Source: Bacteroidales bacterium
GTDB lineage: Bacteria > Bacteroidota > Bacteroidia > Bacteroidales > UBA3663
Length of the DNA stretch: 64,000 bases
Assembly: GCA_017618715.1 (NCBI GenBank)
Contig: JAFZTS010000079.1
Coordinates: 1-64,000, forward strand
Direction: 5' to 3'
Below are positions 45,005 to 53,259 of this stretch, one piece after another. Below the pieces are notes generated by a model. It did not search any database. It had not been told where the DNA came from and was given only the letters and a program-made list of their open reading frames with translations. The position numbers and the translations under genes were made by a program. Position 1 is the first letter of the stretch. Each line of letters begins with the position of its first letter.

Positions 45005-45736
45005 CTACAACGAGCGGGCATTGATGTAGTCGAGAAATGCCTGCTTGTAGCTGTCGCCGATGGGGATGCTGACTTCACCGAAGATTATGCGTTGGCGGCT
45101 GATGTCGGTGACGCGGCTGAGGTTGACGATGAATGAGCGATGAACGCGCATGAAACGGTCGGAGGGCAGAACGTCCTCGACGCGCTTCATCGAGAGGAGC
45201 GGCATCAGGGGACGCTCGCTACCTTCGACGAAGAAGCGTACGTATTCGCCCATGCTTTCGATGTACTTGATGTCGTCGAAACGGAGACGGACGATGCGAT
45301 AGTCGTTCTTCACGAAGAAGCAGCCGTCTTGCTCGATGGCACTGGTGGGCTGGGGCACGAAGCCGTAGGCAGCGGTCTCGCTCTCGATGCGCAAGCGGGC
45401 ACGATCGGCAGCGGCCTCAAGTTCCTTCAGTCCAAAAGGTTTGAGCAGGTAATCGACGGCTTGTACCTTATAGCCATCGATGGCATAGTCGCTATATGCG
45501 GTGGTAAAGATGACTTTAGGTGGAAATTCAAGCGAACGCACGAAGTCAAGGCCGTTGAGGTCGGGCATGTTGATATCGACAAACATCAGATCGACCTGGG
45601 TCTGTTGCAGGATTTCGAGTGCTTGTTGTGCATCGCGACAGCGTCCCACAAGTTCGAGGTAGGGTACTTTGTTGATATATGATGCGATTTGCGCGAGCGC
45701 CAAGGGCTCGTCGTCAATGGCTATACAGCGGAGCAT
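45005..45736 (-). CDS. LytTR-family response regulator
   Basis: A 243-residue protein. The receiver domain (1-120) has the acidic pair D8-D9, phospho-acceptor D54 in MFVDINMP and K in LLKPF. The LytTR DNA-binding domain (~140-243) has the RFMRVHRSFIVNL pattern. It is the partner of the histidine kinase encoded just upstream. Target genes cannot be told. Its start codon directly abuts a 7-bp repeat. Confidence 0.93.
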   Translation of the reverse strand: MLRCIAIDDEPLALAQIASYINKVPYLELVGRCRDAQQALEILQQTQVDLMFVDINMPDLNGLDFVRSLEFPPKVIFTTAYSDYAIDGYKVQAVDYLLKPFGLKELEAAADRARLRIESETAAYGFVPQPTSAIEQDGCFFVKNDYRIVRLRFDDIKYIESMGEYVRFFVEGSERPLMPLLSMKRVEDVLPSDRFMRVHRSFIVNLSRVTDISRQRIIFGEVSIPIGDSYKQAFLDYINARSL

Positions 45737-45772
45737 GGGTTAGGGGTTAGGGGTTATGGGTTAGGGATTAGA
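45737..45772. repeat. 7-bp tandem repeat (TTAGGGG type) at the kinase-regulator junction
   Basis: Five units of GGGTTAG/GGGTTAT. It begins at the base next to the response-regulator start codon and contains the stop codon of the histidine kinase gene. Confidence 0.8.
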
Positions 45773-46942
45773 GGGGGTCTGGGAGTTCTGGGGGGTTGAA
45801 GTGAGGGGGAGGACCAGGTCAACGGTGAAGTCTTTTTCGGTGGGGACGATGTCGAGGGTATAGCTGCCGGGATAGATGAACTCAAGGCGCTTACGGACAT
45901 TGTCGAGGCCTATGCCGCCCTGCTGTTTGGGCATTGTGTTGGAGCTATGGTTGCTGTTGGCGCAGTGAAAGTGAAGCTTCCGTCCCTCGATGGCGATATT
46001 GACATCGATGTACGATGGTTCGCGGTACGAGATGCCGTGTTTGAAGGCATTTCCGATGAATGGAACGAGAAGCAGGGGTGGTATGTAGGCATCGAGGCCT
46101 GGAGTATTGGCTTCAGGTTCGGTGAAGGTGAGGGAGACTGACTTATCGCACCGTAACCTAATGATACTGATACATTGACGAATGAAATCAAGCTCGCGCC
46201 GCATGGGCACAAAGGGATGGTCGCTATCATAAAGAATGTAGCGCATGAGGTGCGACAACTCTATGATGGCCTGCTTTGCCAGTTCGCTATCGATATCCAC
46301 AAGGGCATGAATATTATTGAGTGTATTCATGAAGAAATGCGGATTGATCTGATACTTCAGATGAGTGAGTTCAGACTGAAGCTGTGCAGCCTGCTGTTCC
46401 TTGAGCATGAGCTTATCCTTGCTCGACCGGAAGAGGGCGGCACAGGCAAGACTGGAACCATTCATGAGCAACGCCATGAGCAACCTCGGGAAAAAAGGTC
46501 CTCGCAGATATGATTTGAAGTTGAGACTCCGTACATTCTTGCGATTGTCCACAGGCCCTTCATCGATGAGCTGAATGTCGGTGGACTGATTGGGGAAATA
46601 CGTGTTACTATTCTGCTCGACGAATATCCGAGATCGATTGTTTCTTGGGGGTATAAAATACCCCGAAATGAGAAGCATTACTACCGCTGCTAAGAAAGAG
46701 ATGATGAAGAATGCCGGCTGCTTTTGCTTGAAGAACAACTTGGGTTCCAAGACGAGCTTGCAAAGCAGAAAGAGGAACAGGAAAGGCAGGAAGCGAATGT
46801 AAACGAGGAACAAACCGCGCCAATCAAAATGGTCGGTGATATTGACCAGATAGTCATAAAGTTCTGCAAAAGCAGGGATAAGCAATAAGATGACCCAAAT
46901 GACAATATAGAAGTTCGTCTCGGGCGAAAAACGATTCCTCAT
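45761..46942 (-). CDS. LytS/YehU-type sensor histidine kinase
   Basis: A 393-residue inner-membrane protein. Four hydrophobic spans occupy roughly residues 10-35, 45-65, 75-95 and 155-172. A His_kinase domain follows with H202 in QINPHFFMNTLNNI, and an HATPase region with VPFIGNAFKHGI (N box) and GGIGLDNVRKRLEFIY (G boxes). It phosphorylates the LytTR regulator. Its start overlaps the argB stop by four bases, so it is cotranscribed with argB. The last residues (SSTPQNSQTPSNP) are encoded by low-complexity repeat DNA. Confidence 0.9.
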   Translation of the reverse strand: MRNRFSPETNFYIVIWVILLLIPAFAELYDYLVNITDHFDWRGLFLVYIRFLPFLFLFLLCKLVLEPKLFFKQKQPAFFIISFLAAVVMLLISGYFIPPRNNRSRIFVEQNSNTYFPNQSTDIQLIDEGPVDNRKNVRSLNFKSYLRGPFFPRLLMALLMNGSSLACAALFRSSKDKLMLKEQQAAQLQSELTHLKYQINPHFFMNTLNNIHALVDIDSELAKQAIIELSHLMRYILYDSDHPFVPMRRELDFIRQCISIIRLRCDKSVSLTFTEPEANTPGLDAYIPPLLLVPFIGNAFKHGISYREPSYIDVNIAIEGRKLHFHCANSNHSSNTMPKQQGGIGLDNVRKRLEFIYPGSYTLDIVPTEKDFTVDLVLPLTSTPQNSQTPSNP

Positions 46943-47739
46943 AACCTTAACCTTGTGCCAGCATTAGGATTATCGATGGCTTCAGCACGGGTGATGACGA
47001 CTTCATGCACTCCAGCTCGGATGGCATCGAAGGCATTCTCGAGCTTGGGCAACATACCTCCCGACACTACGCCCTGCTCGACGAGGACGGGGAATTCCTC
47101 CTGGGTGATGCAGGGGATCACCGAATCATCGTCGTCGGCATCGCGTAGCACACCTCGTTTTTCGAAGCAATAGACGAGCGTGACCTCGAAATTGCTGGCC
47201 AAGGCCTTGGCGACCTCGGCAGCGATGGTGTCGGCATTGGTGTTGAGCAAGGTGCCTTGGGTGTCGTGCCCAATGGGACACATCACAGGCACCACGCCCT
47301 TGGCAATCAGGTCGGCCAGCAAATCGGCATTCACCTGGTCGATGTCACCCACGAAACCGTAATCGACCGTCTGTGTGCTGCCATCGTCCATGCGCACCCG
47401 TTTGGGTGGACGCCGATGACTCAAGATCACATTCATGTCAGCACCAGTCAGACCCAGTGCATTGATGCCGCGAGCCTGCAGTTGCGCCACGATATTCTTG
47501 TTGACGAGACCGGCATAGACCATGGTGACAACACGAAGCGTCTCGGCATCGGTCACACGACGCCCCGCCACCATCTGCTGCGGCAGACCCAGCTGCTCGG
47601 CGATGCGGGTAGCACTTCGACCGCCGCCATGCACAAGCACCTTATGGCCCCCGATGCGTGCGAATTTGTCGAGAAGAGAACTGAGGGAATCGGCGTCCTC
47701 GACGATAGCGCCTCCCACCTTAACAAGAGTAAGTTTCAT
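46939..47739 (-). CDS. argB: Acetylglutamate kinase
   Basis: A 266-residue cytoplasmic enzyme of the amino-acid kinase family: KVGGAIVED near the N-terminus, VHGGGRSATRIAEQLG, GLTGADMN, LLNTNADTIAAEVAKAL and a final GMLPKLENAFDAIRAGV. It phosphorylates N-acetyl- or N-succinylglutamate in arginine synthesis; Bacteroides use succinylated intermediates, which may hold here. No other arg gene is in the window. A short 9-bp repeat abuts the start codon. Confidence 0.94.
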   Translation of the reverse strand: MKLTLVKVGGAIVEDADSLSSLLDKFARIGGHKVLVHGGGRSATRIAEQLGLPQQMVAGRRVTDAETLRVVTMVYAGLVNKNIVAQLQARGINALGLTGADMNVILSHRRPPKRVRMDDGSTQTVDYGFVGDIDQVNADLLADLIAKGVVPVMCPIGHDTQGTLLNTNADTIAAEVAKALASNFEVTLVYCFEKRGVLRDADDDDSVIPCITQEEFPVLVEQGVVSGGMLPKLENAFDAIRAGVHEVVITRAEAIDNPNAGTRLRL

Positions 47740-47740
47740 A

Positions 47741-47763
47741 ACCTTTCAAACCTTTCAAACCCA
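47741..47763. repeat. 9-bp repeat abutting the argB start codon
   Basis: Two and a half copies of ACCTTTCAA. The unit is close to the in-frame repeat of the neighbouring manC gene. Confidence 0.7.
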
Positions 47764-47765
47764 GT

Positions 47766-47797
47766 CCTCCCCCTAAGCAGGGGGACCGAGGGGGTCT
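47766..47797. other. GC-rich palindrome between manC and argB
   Basis: CCCCC-taagca-GGGGG followed by accgaGGGGG, lying between the manC stop and the repeat before argB. It could act as a weak terminator or mRNA hairpin, though no T run follows on the minus strand. Confidence 0.45.
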
Positions 47798-47798
47798 C

Positions 47799-48890
47799 CT
47801 AATGCCAATCCTTGATATGCTGTTCGGAATCGAGACGGCAGATGAGGAGAGTGCCATTGTGCTCGGCAACGATACAATCCTTCAGTCCTTGGATGACGAC
47901 CTGCTTCCCTTGCGGCATACGCACCATGCAGCCCTCGCAATCGATGAGCTTGACACCATCGCCAATGATGGCATTGCGGTCGTCGTCCTGCGGGGTGAGG
48001 GTGTGGAGACTGCCCCACGTGCCGAGGTCACTCCATCCGAATTCGGCGGGCATGACGTAAGCTATCTGTGTCTTCTCCATCACAGCGTAGTCGATTGAAA
48101 TCTTCGGGCATGTGGCATAGAGCTGATCGACCATCGACTGTTCGCGCACCGTGAAGAAATGGGGAGCAAGGCGATCCATGATGCCGCTGATCTCCGGCTG
48201 GTACTTGCGAAGCTCATCGACGATGGTACGGGCCTGCCAGAGGAACATGCCGGAATTCCAGGTGAAATTGCCTGAAGTGAGGTATTTTTCTGCCGTGGCC
48301 AAGTCGGGTTTCTCGCGAAATCCAGCAACCTTGTAAATGGGGGCAAGGGGGTTGAAGGGTTCATGGGGTTTAAGGGGTTCAAGGGATTCAAGGGGTTTGA
48401 GGGGTGCCGGTTCCCCTTGCTCAATGTATCCATAGCCGGTCTCGGGGCGTGTGGGCTGCATACCGAGGGTGAGGATGCGGTCGCCGGCCTCCACGAAGTC
48501 GATGCCCTGGGCAATCACGCGACGAAACTCATCGACACCCGTGACGATGTGGTCGGATGCGGCTACAACGATAGTGGCCTCGGGGTCTTCGGCCAATATC
48601 TTCCAACTGACGTATGCCACACAGGGCGCGGTGTTGCGCATACATGGCTCCAGCAGGATATGATGCGGATTGATGCCCCCTAGCTGGTCGCTGGTGAGCT
48701 TTGCGAAGTTCTTCGAGGTGACAACCCATACGCGCTGCAAGTCGATAAGACCACGGAAGCGGTCGTAGGTCTGCTGAATCATGGTGCGTCCCGTTCCCAT
48801 GATGTCGAGGAACTGCTTGGGACACTGTGGCGTTGACATGGGCCAGAAGCGGCTGCCAATGCCGCCGGCCATGATGACGAGATGAATCAT
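47799..48890 (-). CDS. manC: Mannose-1-phosphate guanylyltransferase
   Basis: A 363-residue enzyme with the nucleotidyltransferase signature MAGGIGSRFWPMS and PKQFLD, a later FREKPDL and WNSGMFLW. It makes GDP-mannose for fucose and mannose glycans. No C-terminal isomerase domain. Residues ~162-185, between GYIEQGEP and YKVAGFREKP, are a Pro-rich tripeptide repeat encoded by 9-bp units, in a loop that is usually short in this family. It leads a leftward series manC-argB-kinase-regulator-methyltransferase. Confidence 0.94.
   Translation of the reverse strand: MIHLVIMAGGIGSRFWPMSTPQCPKQFLDIMGTGRTMIQQTYDRFRGLIDLQRVWVVTSKNFAKLTSDQLGGINPHHILLEPCMRNTAPCVAYVSWKILAEDPEATIVVAASDHIVTGVDEFRRVIAQGIDFVEAGDRILTLGMQPTRPETGYGYIEQGEPAPLKPLESLEPLKPHEPFNPLAPIYKVAGFREKPDLATAEKYLTSGNFTWNSGMFLWQARTIVDELRKYQPEISGIMDRLAPHFFTVREQSMVDQLYATCPKISIDYAVMEKTQIAYVMPAEFGWSDLGTWGSLHTLTPQDDDRNAIIGDGVKLIDCEGCMVRMPQGKQVVIQGLKDCIVAEHNGTLLICRLDSEQHIKDWH
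48338..48405 (-). repeat. In-frame 9-bp repeat inside manC
   Basis: Seven units on the coding strand of the type CTTGAACCC/CTCAAACCC, read as PLK-PLE-SLE-PLK-PHE-PFN-PLA-P. The consensus matches the in-frame repeat in the regulator at 16098-16160. Confidence 0.85.
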
Positions 48891-48920
48891 ATATCAATTA
48901 ACAATTATGAATGGACGCGG

Positions 48921-48952
48921 CAAAGATAGGTAGTTTTTGGGAGAATGGCAAA
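48921..48952 (-). promoter_or_regulatory. Promoter of manC
   Basis: Minus strand TTTG (48949-48952), 20-base spacer, TATCTTTG (48921-48928), with CGAAAATTTG at the upstream box. Leader of ~25 bases. Confidence 0.78.
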
Positions 48953-49011
48953 TTTTCGAGCGAATATTTCGCGGGACGGGATGTTTTTATTGGCTACAGG
49001 CTTAAAGCCGG

Positions 49012-50640
49012 TTACTTCAAAAGTCTATCATACCCCAGGAAACGCATACCCTGGGCCATGCTCTTGGCGTTGCGTTGGGCACCGAGCAGGCTGGTGTGGG
49101 TGTGGTCGTGATTGTAATATGCCTTGGCGGCCTCCTGTCCGATGCCGTCGAGGAAGTCGGCGGTGATATTGTGTACGTCGATGAAGGGCACGCCCGTGGC
49201 CTCGATGACTTCGCGATACCAGCGGCCATACGTGTCGTTGCGACGCTCGACCTTGCCGCCGGGCCATTCGTTGCGCGGCGTGAGACTGAGCAGGATGGGC
49301 GTAGCGCCTTTCTCGCGCGCATCCTGGATCATCTTCTTCAGATACCAGCCGAAACTATAGACGGCCTCGTATTCGCCCGTGGCTTCGAGCTTGAAAACCT
49401 TGGTCGAATCGGTGCCCAAGGCTATTTCGCCACGTGCCTTGCCCTTCTCGATGTCGCCCACGTCGTTGTGTCCGAACTGGAGGAAAACGATGTCACCGGG
49501 CTGGAGGGAGTTATAGACCTTCTCCCAGCGTCGCTCGTTCAGATAGGTGCGGCAGGAACGTCCGGCCATAGCCTGGTTGCAGAAGATGACGGTTGCCGTA
49601 TCGAAGACGGTGTAGGCCTGGCTGCCCCAACCCCACATGCCGTCGGGGTCGTTGTCGGAGTTCTTGCAGGTGGAATCGCCACAGAGCCAAACAACCGTTT
49701 TGCCCGGTGTGCGGTTCACATCGACATGAACGGGCGTCAGGTCCTTGAGATAATCCTTGAGCGGACAATCGGCGCATTGCCGGATGGCGAGGGCTGCGCT
49801 GTAGGCATTGTTCTCGGCTCCGAAGCGCGAGGTGTGGATCTTATCGACATAATAGAACATGTACTCGGTCTTCCAATGGCCGAACTTCTCGAGACGCGAT
49901 GCGCTGACGCCTTCGAGGTCGATCCACGGCACATTCATCTCTTCGGCCACCGCCTTGCCCCACGGGGTGAATGTGTTCCACTTGCGGGTGATGGTGGTCT
50001 CGTTGTCCCACGAGTTGCGCGGGGTGAGCGATGCGATGAGAGGATAAGCGCCCTTGGCTCGCACATCGTTGATGAACATGCGCAGGTACTGTCCGTAGCT
50101 ATATACGGTCTCGACGCGTCCGTTCCAGTCCTTCGATCGGCAATCGTGCAGCGTGACCGTGACACAAGTGTCGGGATCGATGCCGGCGATGCTGTTGCGA
50201 GCCGTCCAAGTGTCAAGCGGGCCATTGTCGTTGTGACCAAGTTCGATGAGGACATAATCGCCCGCCTGCACCCCTTTGAGCACATCGGGCCAAAGCTGGT
50301 TGTAAAACGTGCGGCTTGACGTTCCGCCGAGAGCGTGGTTTTCGACCGTGATGCGCTCTTCGTCGAAATATTGTGCAGCAAAGGCACCCCAACCCCACTG
50401 GCCGTTGTTGCCATTGCCCTTGGTACCTGTACGCATCGTACTGTTGCCGACGAGGAAGAGCACGGGGTTATTGCCCTTGCGGCTGGAACCCGGTACGGGG
50501 CGGGCATATTTCGAATCGACATCCTCGGCCTGCTTGTAGTTATCGACCGTGGTGTCGTTGATGCCGTTGACATCCTTGACCTGGGCTCCACCTGCAAAGG
50601 CGAGGCTCAGGAGAGCGAGAGTAAAGAGAGGATTTTTCAT
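49012..50640 (-). CDS. Tandem-domain SGNH acetylesterase, CE12-like (rhamnogalacturonan acetylesterase)
   Basis: A 542-residue secreted protein (signal peptide ending AFAGGAQ) with two complete SGNH domains. Domain 1 (~55-295): LVGNSTMRTG, ELGHND, DKIHTS. Domain 2 (~310-540): LCGDSTCKN, QFGHND, DHTHTS. Both keep the Ser, the Gly/Asn oxyanion region and the Asp-x-x-His pair, so both should be active. In block I domain 1 has GNS in place of GDS. CE12 enzymes remove acetyl groups from rhamnogalacturonan. It follows a second CE12-like gene in the same direction across a 9-bp repeat. Confidence 0.88.
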   Translation of the reverse strand: MKNPLFTLALLSLAFAGGAQVKDVNGINDTTVDNYKQAEDVDSKYARPVPGSSRKGNNPVLFLVGNSTMRTGTKGNGNNGQWGWGAFAAQYFDEERITVENHALGGTSSRTFYNQLWPDVLKGVQAGDYVLIELGHNDNGPLDTWTARNSIAGIDPDTCVTVTLHDCRSKDWNGRVETVYSYGQYLRMFINDVRAKGAYPLIASLTPRNSWDNETTITRKWNTFTPWGKAVAEEMNVPWIDLEGVSASRLEKFGHWKTEYMFYYVDKIHTSRFGAENNAYSAALAIRQCADCPLKDYLKDLTPVHVDVNRTPGKTVVWLCGDSTCKNSDNDPDGMWGWGSQAYTVFDTATVIFCNQAMAGRSCRTYLNERRWEKVYNSLQPGDIVFLQFGHNDVGDIEKGKARGEIALGTDSTKVFKLEATGEYEAVYSFGWYLKKMIQDAREKGATPILLSLTPRNEWPGGKVERRNDTYGRWYREVIEATGVPFIDVHNITADFLDGIGQEAAKAYYNHDHTHTSLLGAQRNAKSMAQGMRFLGYDRLLK

Positions 50641-50658
50641 TGTTTTTGGGGGCGGTTA

Positions 50659-50715
50659 TTCTAGATTTTCTAGAAGTATTAGATTTTCTAGAGATTCTAG
50701 ATATTGGGATTCTTG
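50659..50715. repeat. Degenerate 9-bp tandem repeat between the two acetylesterase genes
   Basis: Six to seven units of consensus TCTAGATTT, core TCTAGA, as at 1381-1413 and 29369-29414. It fills the gap before the start of the tandem-domain esterase. Confidence 0.8.
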
Positions 50716-50719
50716 GGTA

Positions 50720-51976
50720 TCAATTTCCATCTGGTTTGGAGAGATCGACGAAGGGACAGTTGTTCCAATGGAAGGTGTCGATGTCATCGGGATGCGAAGG
50801 GTCGAATTCGGCGAATTCGGGGAGGACAAAATAGCCGATGGGCATTTCGGATTGAGCAAGAGCAGCGGCCACCATACGGGCAATCTCGTAGGCTCCGTAG
50901 GGATTGAAGTGCGTATTGTCGGCCAGGGCCTTCTCCTGGTCGGGCCACGTACCGGCCGGATAATGCACAAAGGCACGTTTCGAACCCTCCTCTCCCATCG
51001 CTTCGTAGAACTTGCCTGTCATTTCCTGCAGGTCGATAAGGAGCAGATCTTCGCGCTCGGCAATGGCACGGATAGCTTCGGGATAGTCCTTGTGGGTATT
51101 CTGGTTCACACCATCCTTGAAACTGCGGCGCATCGTTGGCGTACAGAGGATAAGGGTGGCTCCCCTGTCACGACACAGGTCCGAAATCAATTTCACCTGA
51201 TGGCTGAAGGCGTAGTATGCACCGTTGCCGGGACGGTCGTCGGTCTTCTGGTCGTTGTGACCGAATTCGAGAATCACGTAGTCCCCTTCCTGAAGGAGGC
51301 TATAAACCTTGGCCCAGCGGTTCTGGCCGATAAGCGTGGCTAACGACAATCCGCTTTCGGCATAATTGGCCACCGCGAGACCCTCGTTGAGGAAACGCGG
51401 GATCATCTGCCCCCAGCTGGCCCATGGCTCGTTGCTCTGATCGACGACCGTGCTGTTTCCCAAGAGATACAAAGTAGAGAGTTGTTCATCACGCTCAATC
51501 TCGATGCGCTGAATGGCAGGCGCGTCACCATTCACCTCGATGGTGAGCTTTTTGTCCCAATGCAACTTGCCTTCCTCGCCCGGCTTCAGCTTTACCTTGG
51601 CTACCTGGCCTTTGTCATCGGTGAAAAGGGAGTCTCGCTTGTTGACCGCGAACGTGCACGTCACCAGTTCGCCCTTTTTTGTGGAGAGGTTCTCGACAAA
51701 AAGACGACGGCTCTCGCAACGGATAGTGGTGACAGCCGCACGTTGCTTGCTGCCGATGGTGACGGTGACACGATAGTTGCCATCGGGCACATTGACGCTG
51801 AAGAAGAAAGGAGTAGTGGAACGTCCGTCCCAGGAAGTGTTCAGGTCGTAGCCATAGCCCGTGGCATCGCTATAGGTTGCCACCTTGGGAAAGTCAACGG
51901 TCAGTTCGGAATATTCTTCGGCATACAGAAAGGAACAGCCGAATAAAATGGTGATAAGAATCAAGTAATATTTCAT
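50720..51976 (-). CDS. CE12-like SGNH acetylesterase with N-terminal beta domain
   Basis: A 418-residue secreted protein (signal peptide ending SFLYA). Residues ~20-165 form a beta-sandwich-like domain (DFPKVATYSDATGYGYDL, VNVPDGNYRVTVTIGS) resembling those found before esterase domains in Bacteroidota. The SGNH domain (~165-390) has LLGNSTVVDQ, EFGHND and DNTHFNPYG. It is probably a pectin acetylesterase. It has its own promoter and heads a two-gene operon. Confidence 0.88.
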   Translation of the reverse strand: MKYYLILITILFGCSFLYAEEYSELTVDFPKVATYSDATGYGYDLNTSWDGRSTTPFFFSVNVPDGNYRVTVTIGSKQRAAVTTIRCESRRLFVENLSTKKGELVTCTFAVNKRDSLFTDDKGQVAKVKLKPGEEGKLHWDKKLTIEVNGDAPAIQRIEIERDEQLSTLYLLGNSTVVDQSNEPWASWGQMIPRFLNEGLAVANYAESGLSLATLIGQNRWAKVYSLLQEGDYVILEFGHNDQKTDDRPGNGAYYAFSHQVKLISDLCRDRGATLILCTPTMRRSFKDGVNQNTHKDYPEAIRAIAEREDLLLIDLQEMTGKFYEAMGEEGSKRAFVHYPAGTWPDQEKALADNTHFNPYGAYEIARMVAAALAQSEMPIGYFVLPEFAEFDPSHPDDIDTFHWNNCPFVDLSKPDGN

Positions 51977-51996
51977 TGGTTTTTTGATTAACGGTG

Positions 51997-52028
51997 CAAA
52001 GATAATGATTTATGGAGAAACAAGCAAA
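51997..52028 (-). promoter_or_regulatory. Promoter of the acetylesterase operon
   Basis: Minus strand TTTG (52025-52028), 20-base spacer, TATCTTTG (51997-52004). Leader of ~15 bases. Confidence 0.78.
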
Positions 52029-52105
52029 AAATAGGCGATAAACCTCCTCATTTTTGCGCTATTTATCTATTTATTGTCGTTTCGTCCCCTATTTTGCATA
52101 AAATA

Positions 52106-52137
52106 TTTGGAGTTTTTGGTAAAAAGCCTTACCTTTG
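52106..52137 (+). promoter_or_regulatory. Promoter of the secreted protein gene
   Basis: TTTG (52106-52109), 20-base spacer, TACCTTTG (52130-52137). Leader of ~70 bases. Confidence 0.72.
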
Positions 52138-52213
52138 CGCCATCATAAATCGAGGCATCTATCGACACTTTTTGTTATAAAACTCAAATCAATACTCAAA
52201 CAAACCAAAGCTT

Positions 52214-53125
52214 ATGAAACAGGTTCTACTTACTTCCGTTTTGGCTCTTGGCGCTGCCATCGCATTTGCCGAGACCGAAACCAATCTCACCCTCGTAGAA
52301 GGTCACACCCTCCTCGTTTCCGAAATCGACGGCCTTGGAGCTGCCGACACCGACATCGTGCGCTTCTACATCAACAACAACTCAGGTGCAAGCCGTGAAG
52401 GCTGGGGCATTGGCGGCTTTGCCAATTCCGACAACTGGGCACCCATTGTTGAGTGGGTAGGCCAGGCTGGCGACAGCTGGACCTACGAGTACACCGTGGC
52501 TAAAATCAAGGAAGTGGCCGGCACCACCCCCGGTGAATGGCATGACGTGGGCATCACCATCAACATTTACAACGACTGCGCTGTCGATCATGTGACGCTT
52601 GTGGGCGATATCGCACCCGTCACCGAACAAACCCTGTGGGAAGGCGAATATACTTTCGACGAGAGTTGGAGCGGTTCGGTAAGCATCGGCAAACTCAATG
52701 TGAAAGCCGGTGACAAACTCATCATCACTGCCGAGCCCGTGGAGGCCGTAAGTTGGGAATGGGGCGGACAGTTATTCGTCAAGTCTCTCGCCGACGGCTG
52801 GGGTGCCATTGCTCCCACCATCAATGTCAGCACTGCTGACTCTTATACGGTGGCCATCACTGACACCGATATCACTGTCGAGCCTTACAACCTTGACCCC
52901 TACACCTCGAACATGGTCTATGAGCTCAACAACTACGGCCTCGTCCTCCAGGGCATCGATGCCAAGGTCACGAAGGTAGTGCTTGTAAAGAGTGACGAAA
53001 CTGCCATCAATGAGGTTGAGATTGCACCAGCCACCAATCACGCTATCTACAACATCGCCGGCCAGAAGCTCAACGCCGCCAAGGGTCTCTGCGTAGTGAA
53101 TGGCAAACTTATCATGGTGAAGTAA
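52214..53125 (+). CDS. Secreted beta-rich protein with a C-terminal sorting-like tail
   Basis: A 303-residue protein with a signal peptide (ending AIAFAE). It contains a beta-rich region with SREGWGIGGFANSDNW and a second with LWEGEYTFDESWSGSVSI, both like carbohydrate-binding or adhesin modules; neither has a catalytic motif. The end (IYNIAGQKLNAAKG, NGKLIMVK) resembles the C-terminal domains that type IX secretion uses in Prevotella and relatives, though this short form is not proof. It is a single gene with its own promoter and terminator. Function unknown. Confidence 0.65.
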   Translation: MKQVLLTSVLALGAAIAFAETETNLTLVEGHTLLVSEIDGLGAADTDIVRFYINNNSGASREGWGIGGFANSDNWAPIVEWVGQAGDSWTYEYTVAKIKEVAGTTPGEWHDVGITINIYNDCAVDHVTLVGDIAPVTEQTLWEGEYTFDESWSGSVSIGKLNVKAGDKLIITAEPVEAVSWEWGGQLFVKSLADGWGAIAPTINVSTADSYTVAITDTDITVEPYNLDPYTSNMVYELNNYGLVLQGIDAKVTKVVLVKSDETAINEVEIAPATNHAIYNIAGQKLNAAKGLCVVNGKLIMVK

Positions 53126-53159
53126 CTAGCTTACGAAAGGAATCTCCTTCCTTCTTCCA

Positions 53160-53199
53160 ATCCCTCAGTACTCCAAAACAGTATTGAGGGATATTTTTT
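53160..53199 (+). terminator. Intrinsic terminator after the secreted protein gene
   Basis: Stem ATCCCTCA-g-TACT / AGTA-t-TGAGGGAT, loop ~7, then ATTTTTT. Confidence 0.88.
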
Positions 53200-53212
53200 G
53201 TGGCAAAACGAA

Positions 53213-53250
53213 CGTTGGGCCCCACCTACATCTGTAAATGGAGCCCAACG
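53213..53250 (-). terminator. Terminator of tRNA-Leu
   Basis: Stem CGTTGGGC / GCCCAACG with further inner pairing (CCA/TGG, TAC/GTA), starting ten bases after the tRNA 3' end and followed by TTCGTTTTG on the minus strand. Confidence 0.7.
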
Positions 53251-53259
53251 GAGGGGAAG

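Noticed and set aside
48985-49011. Terminator after the tandem-domain esterase gene
   Set aside because: GGCTT/AAGCC is only a 5-bp stem and lacks a T run on the minus strand.
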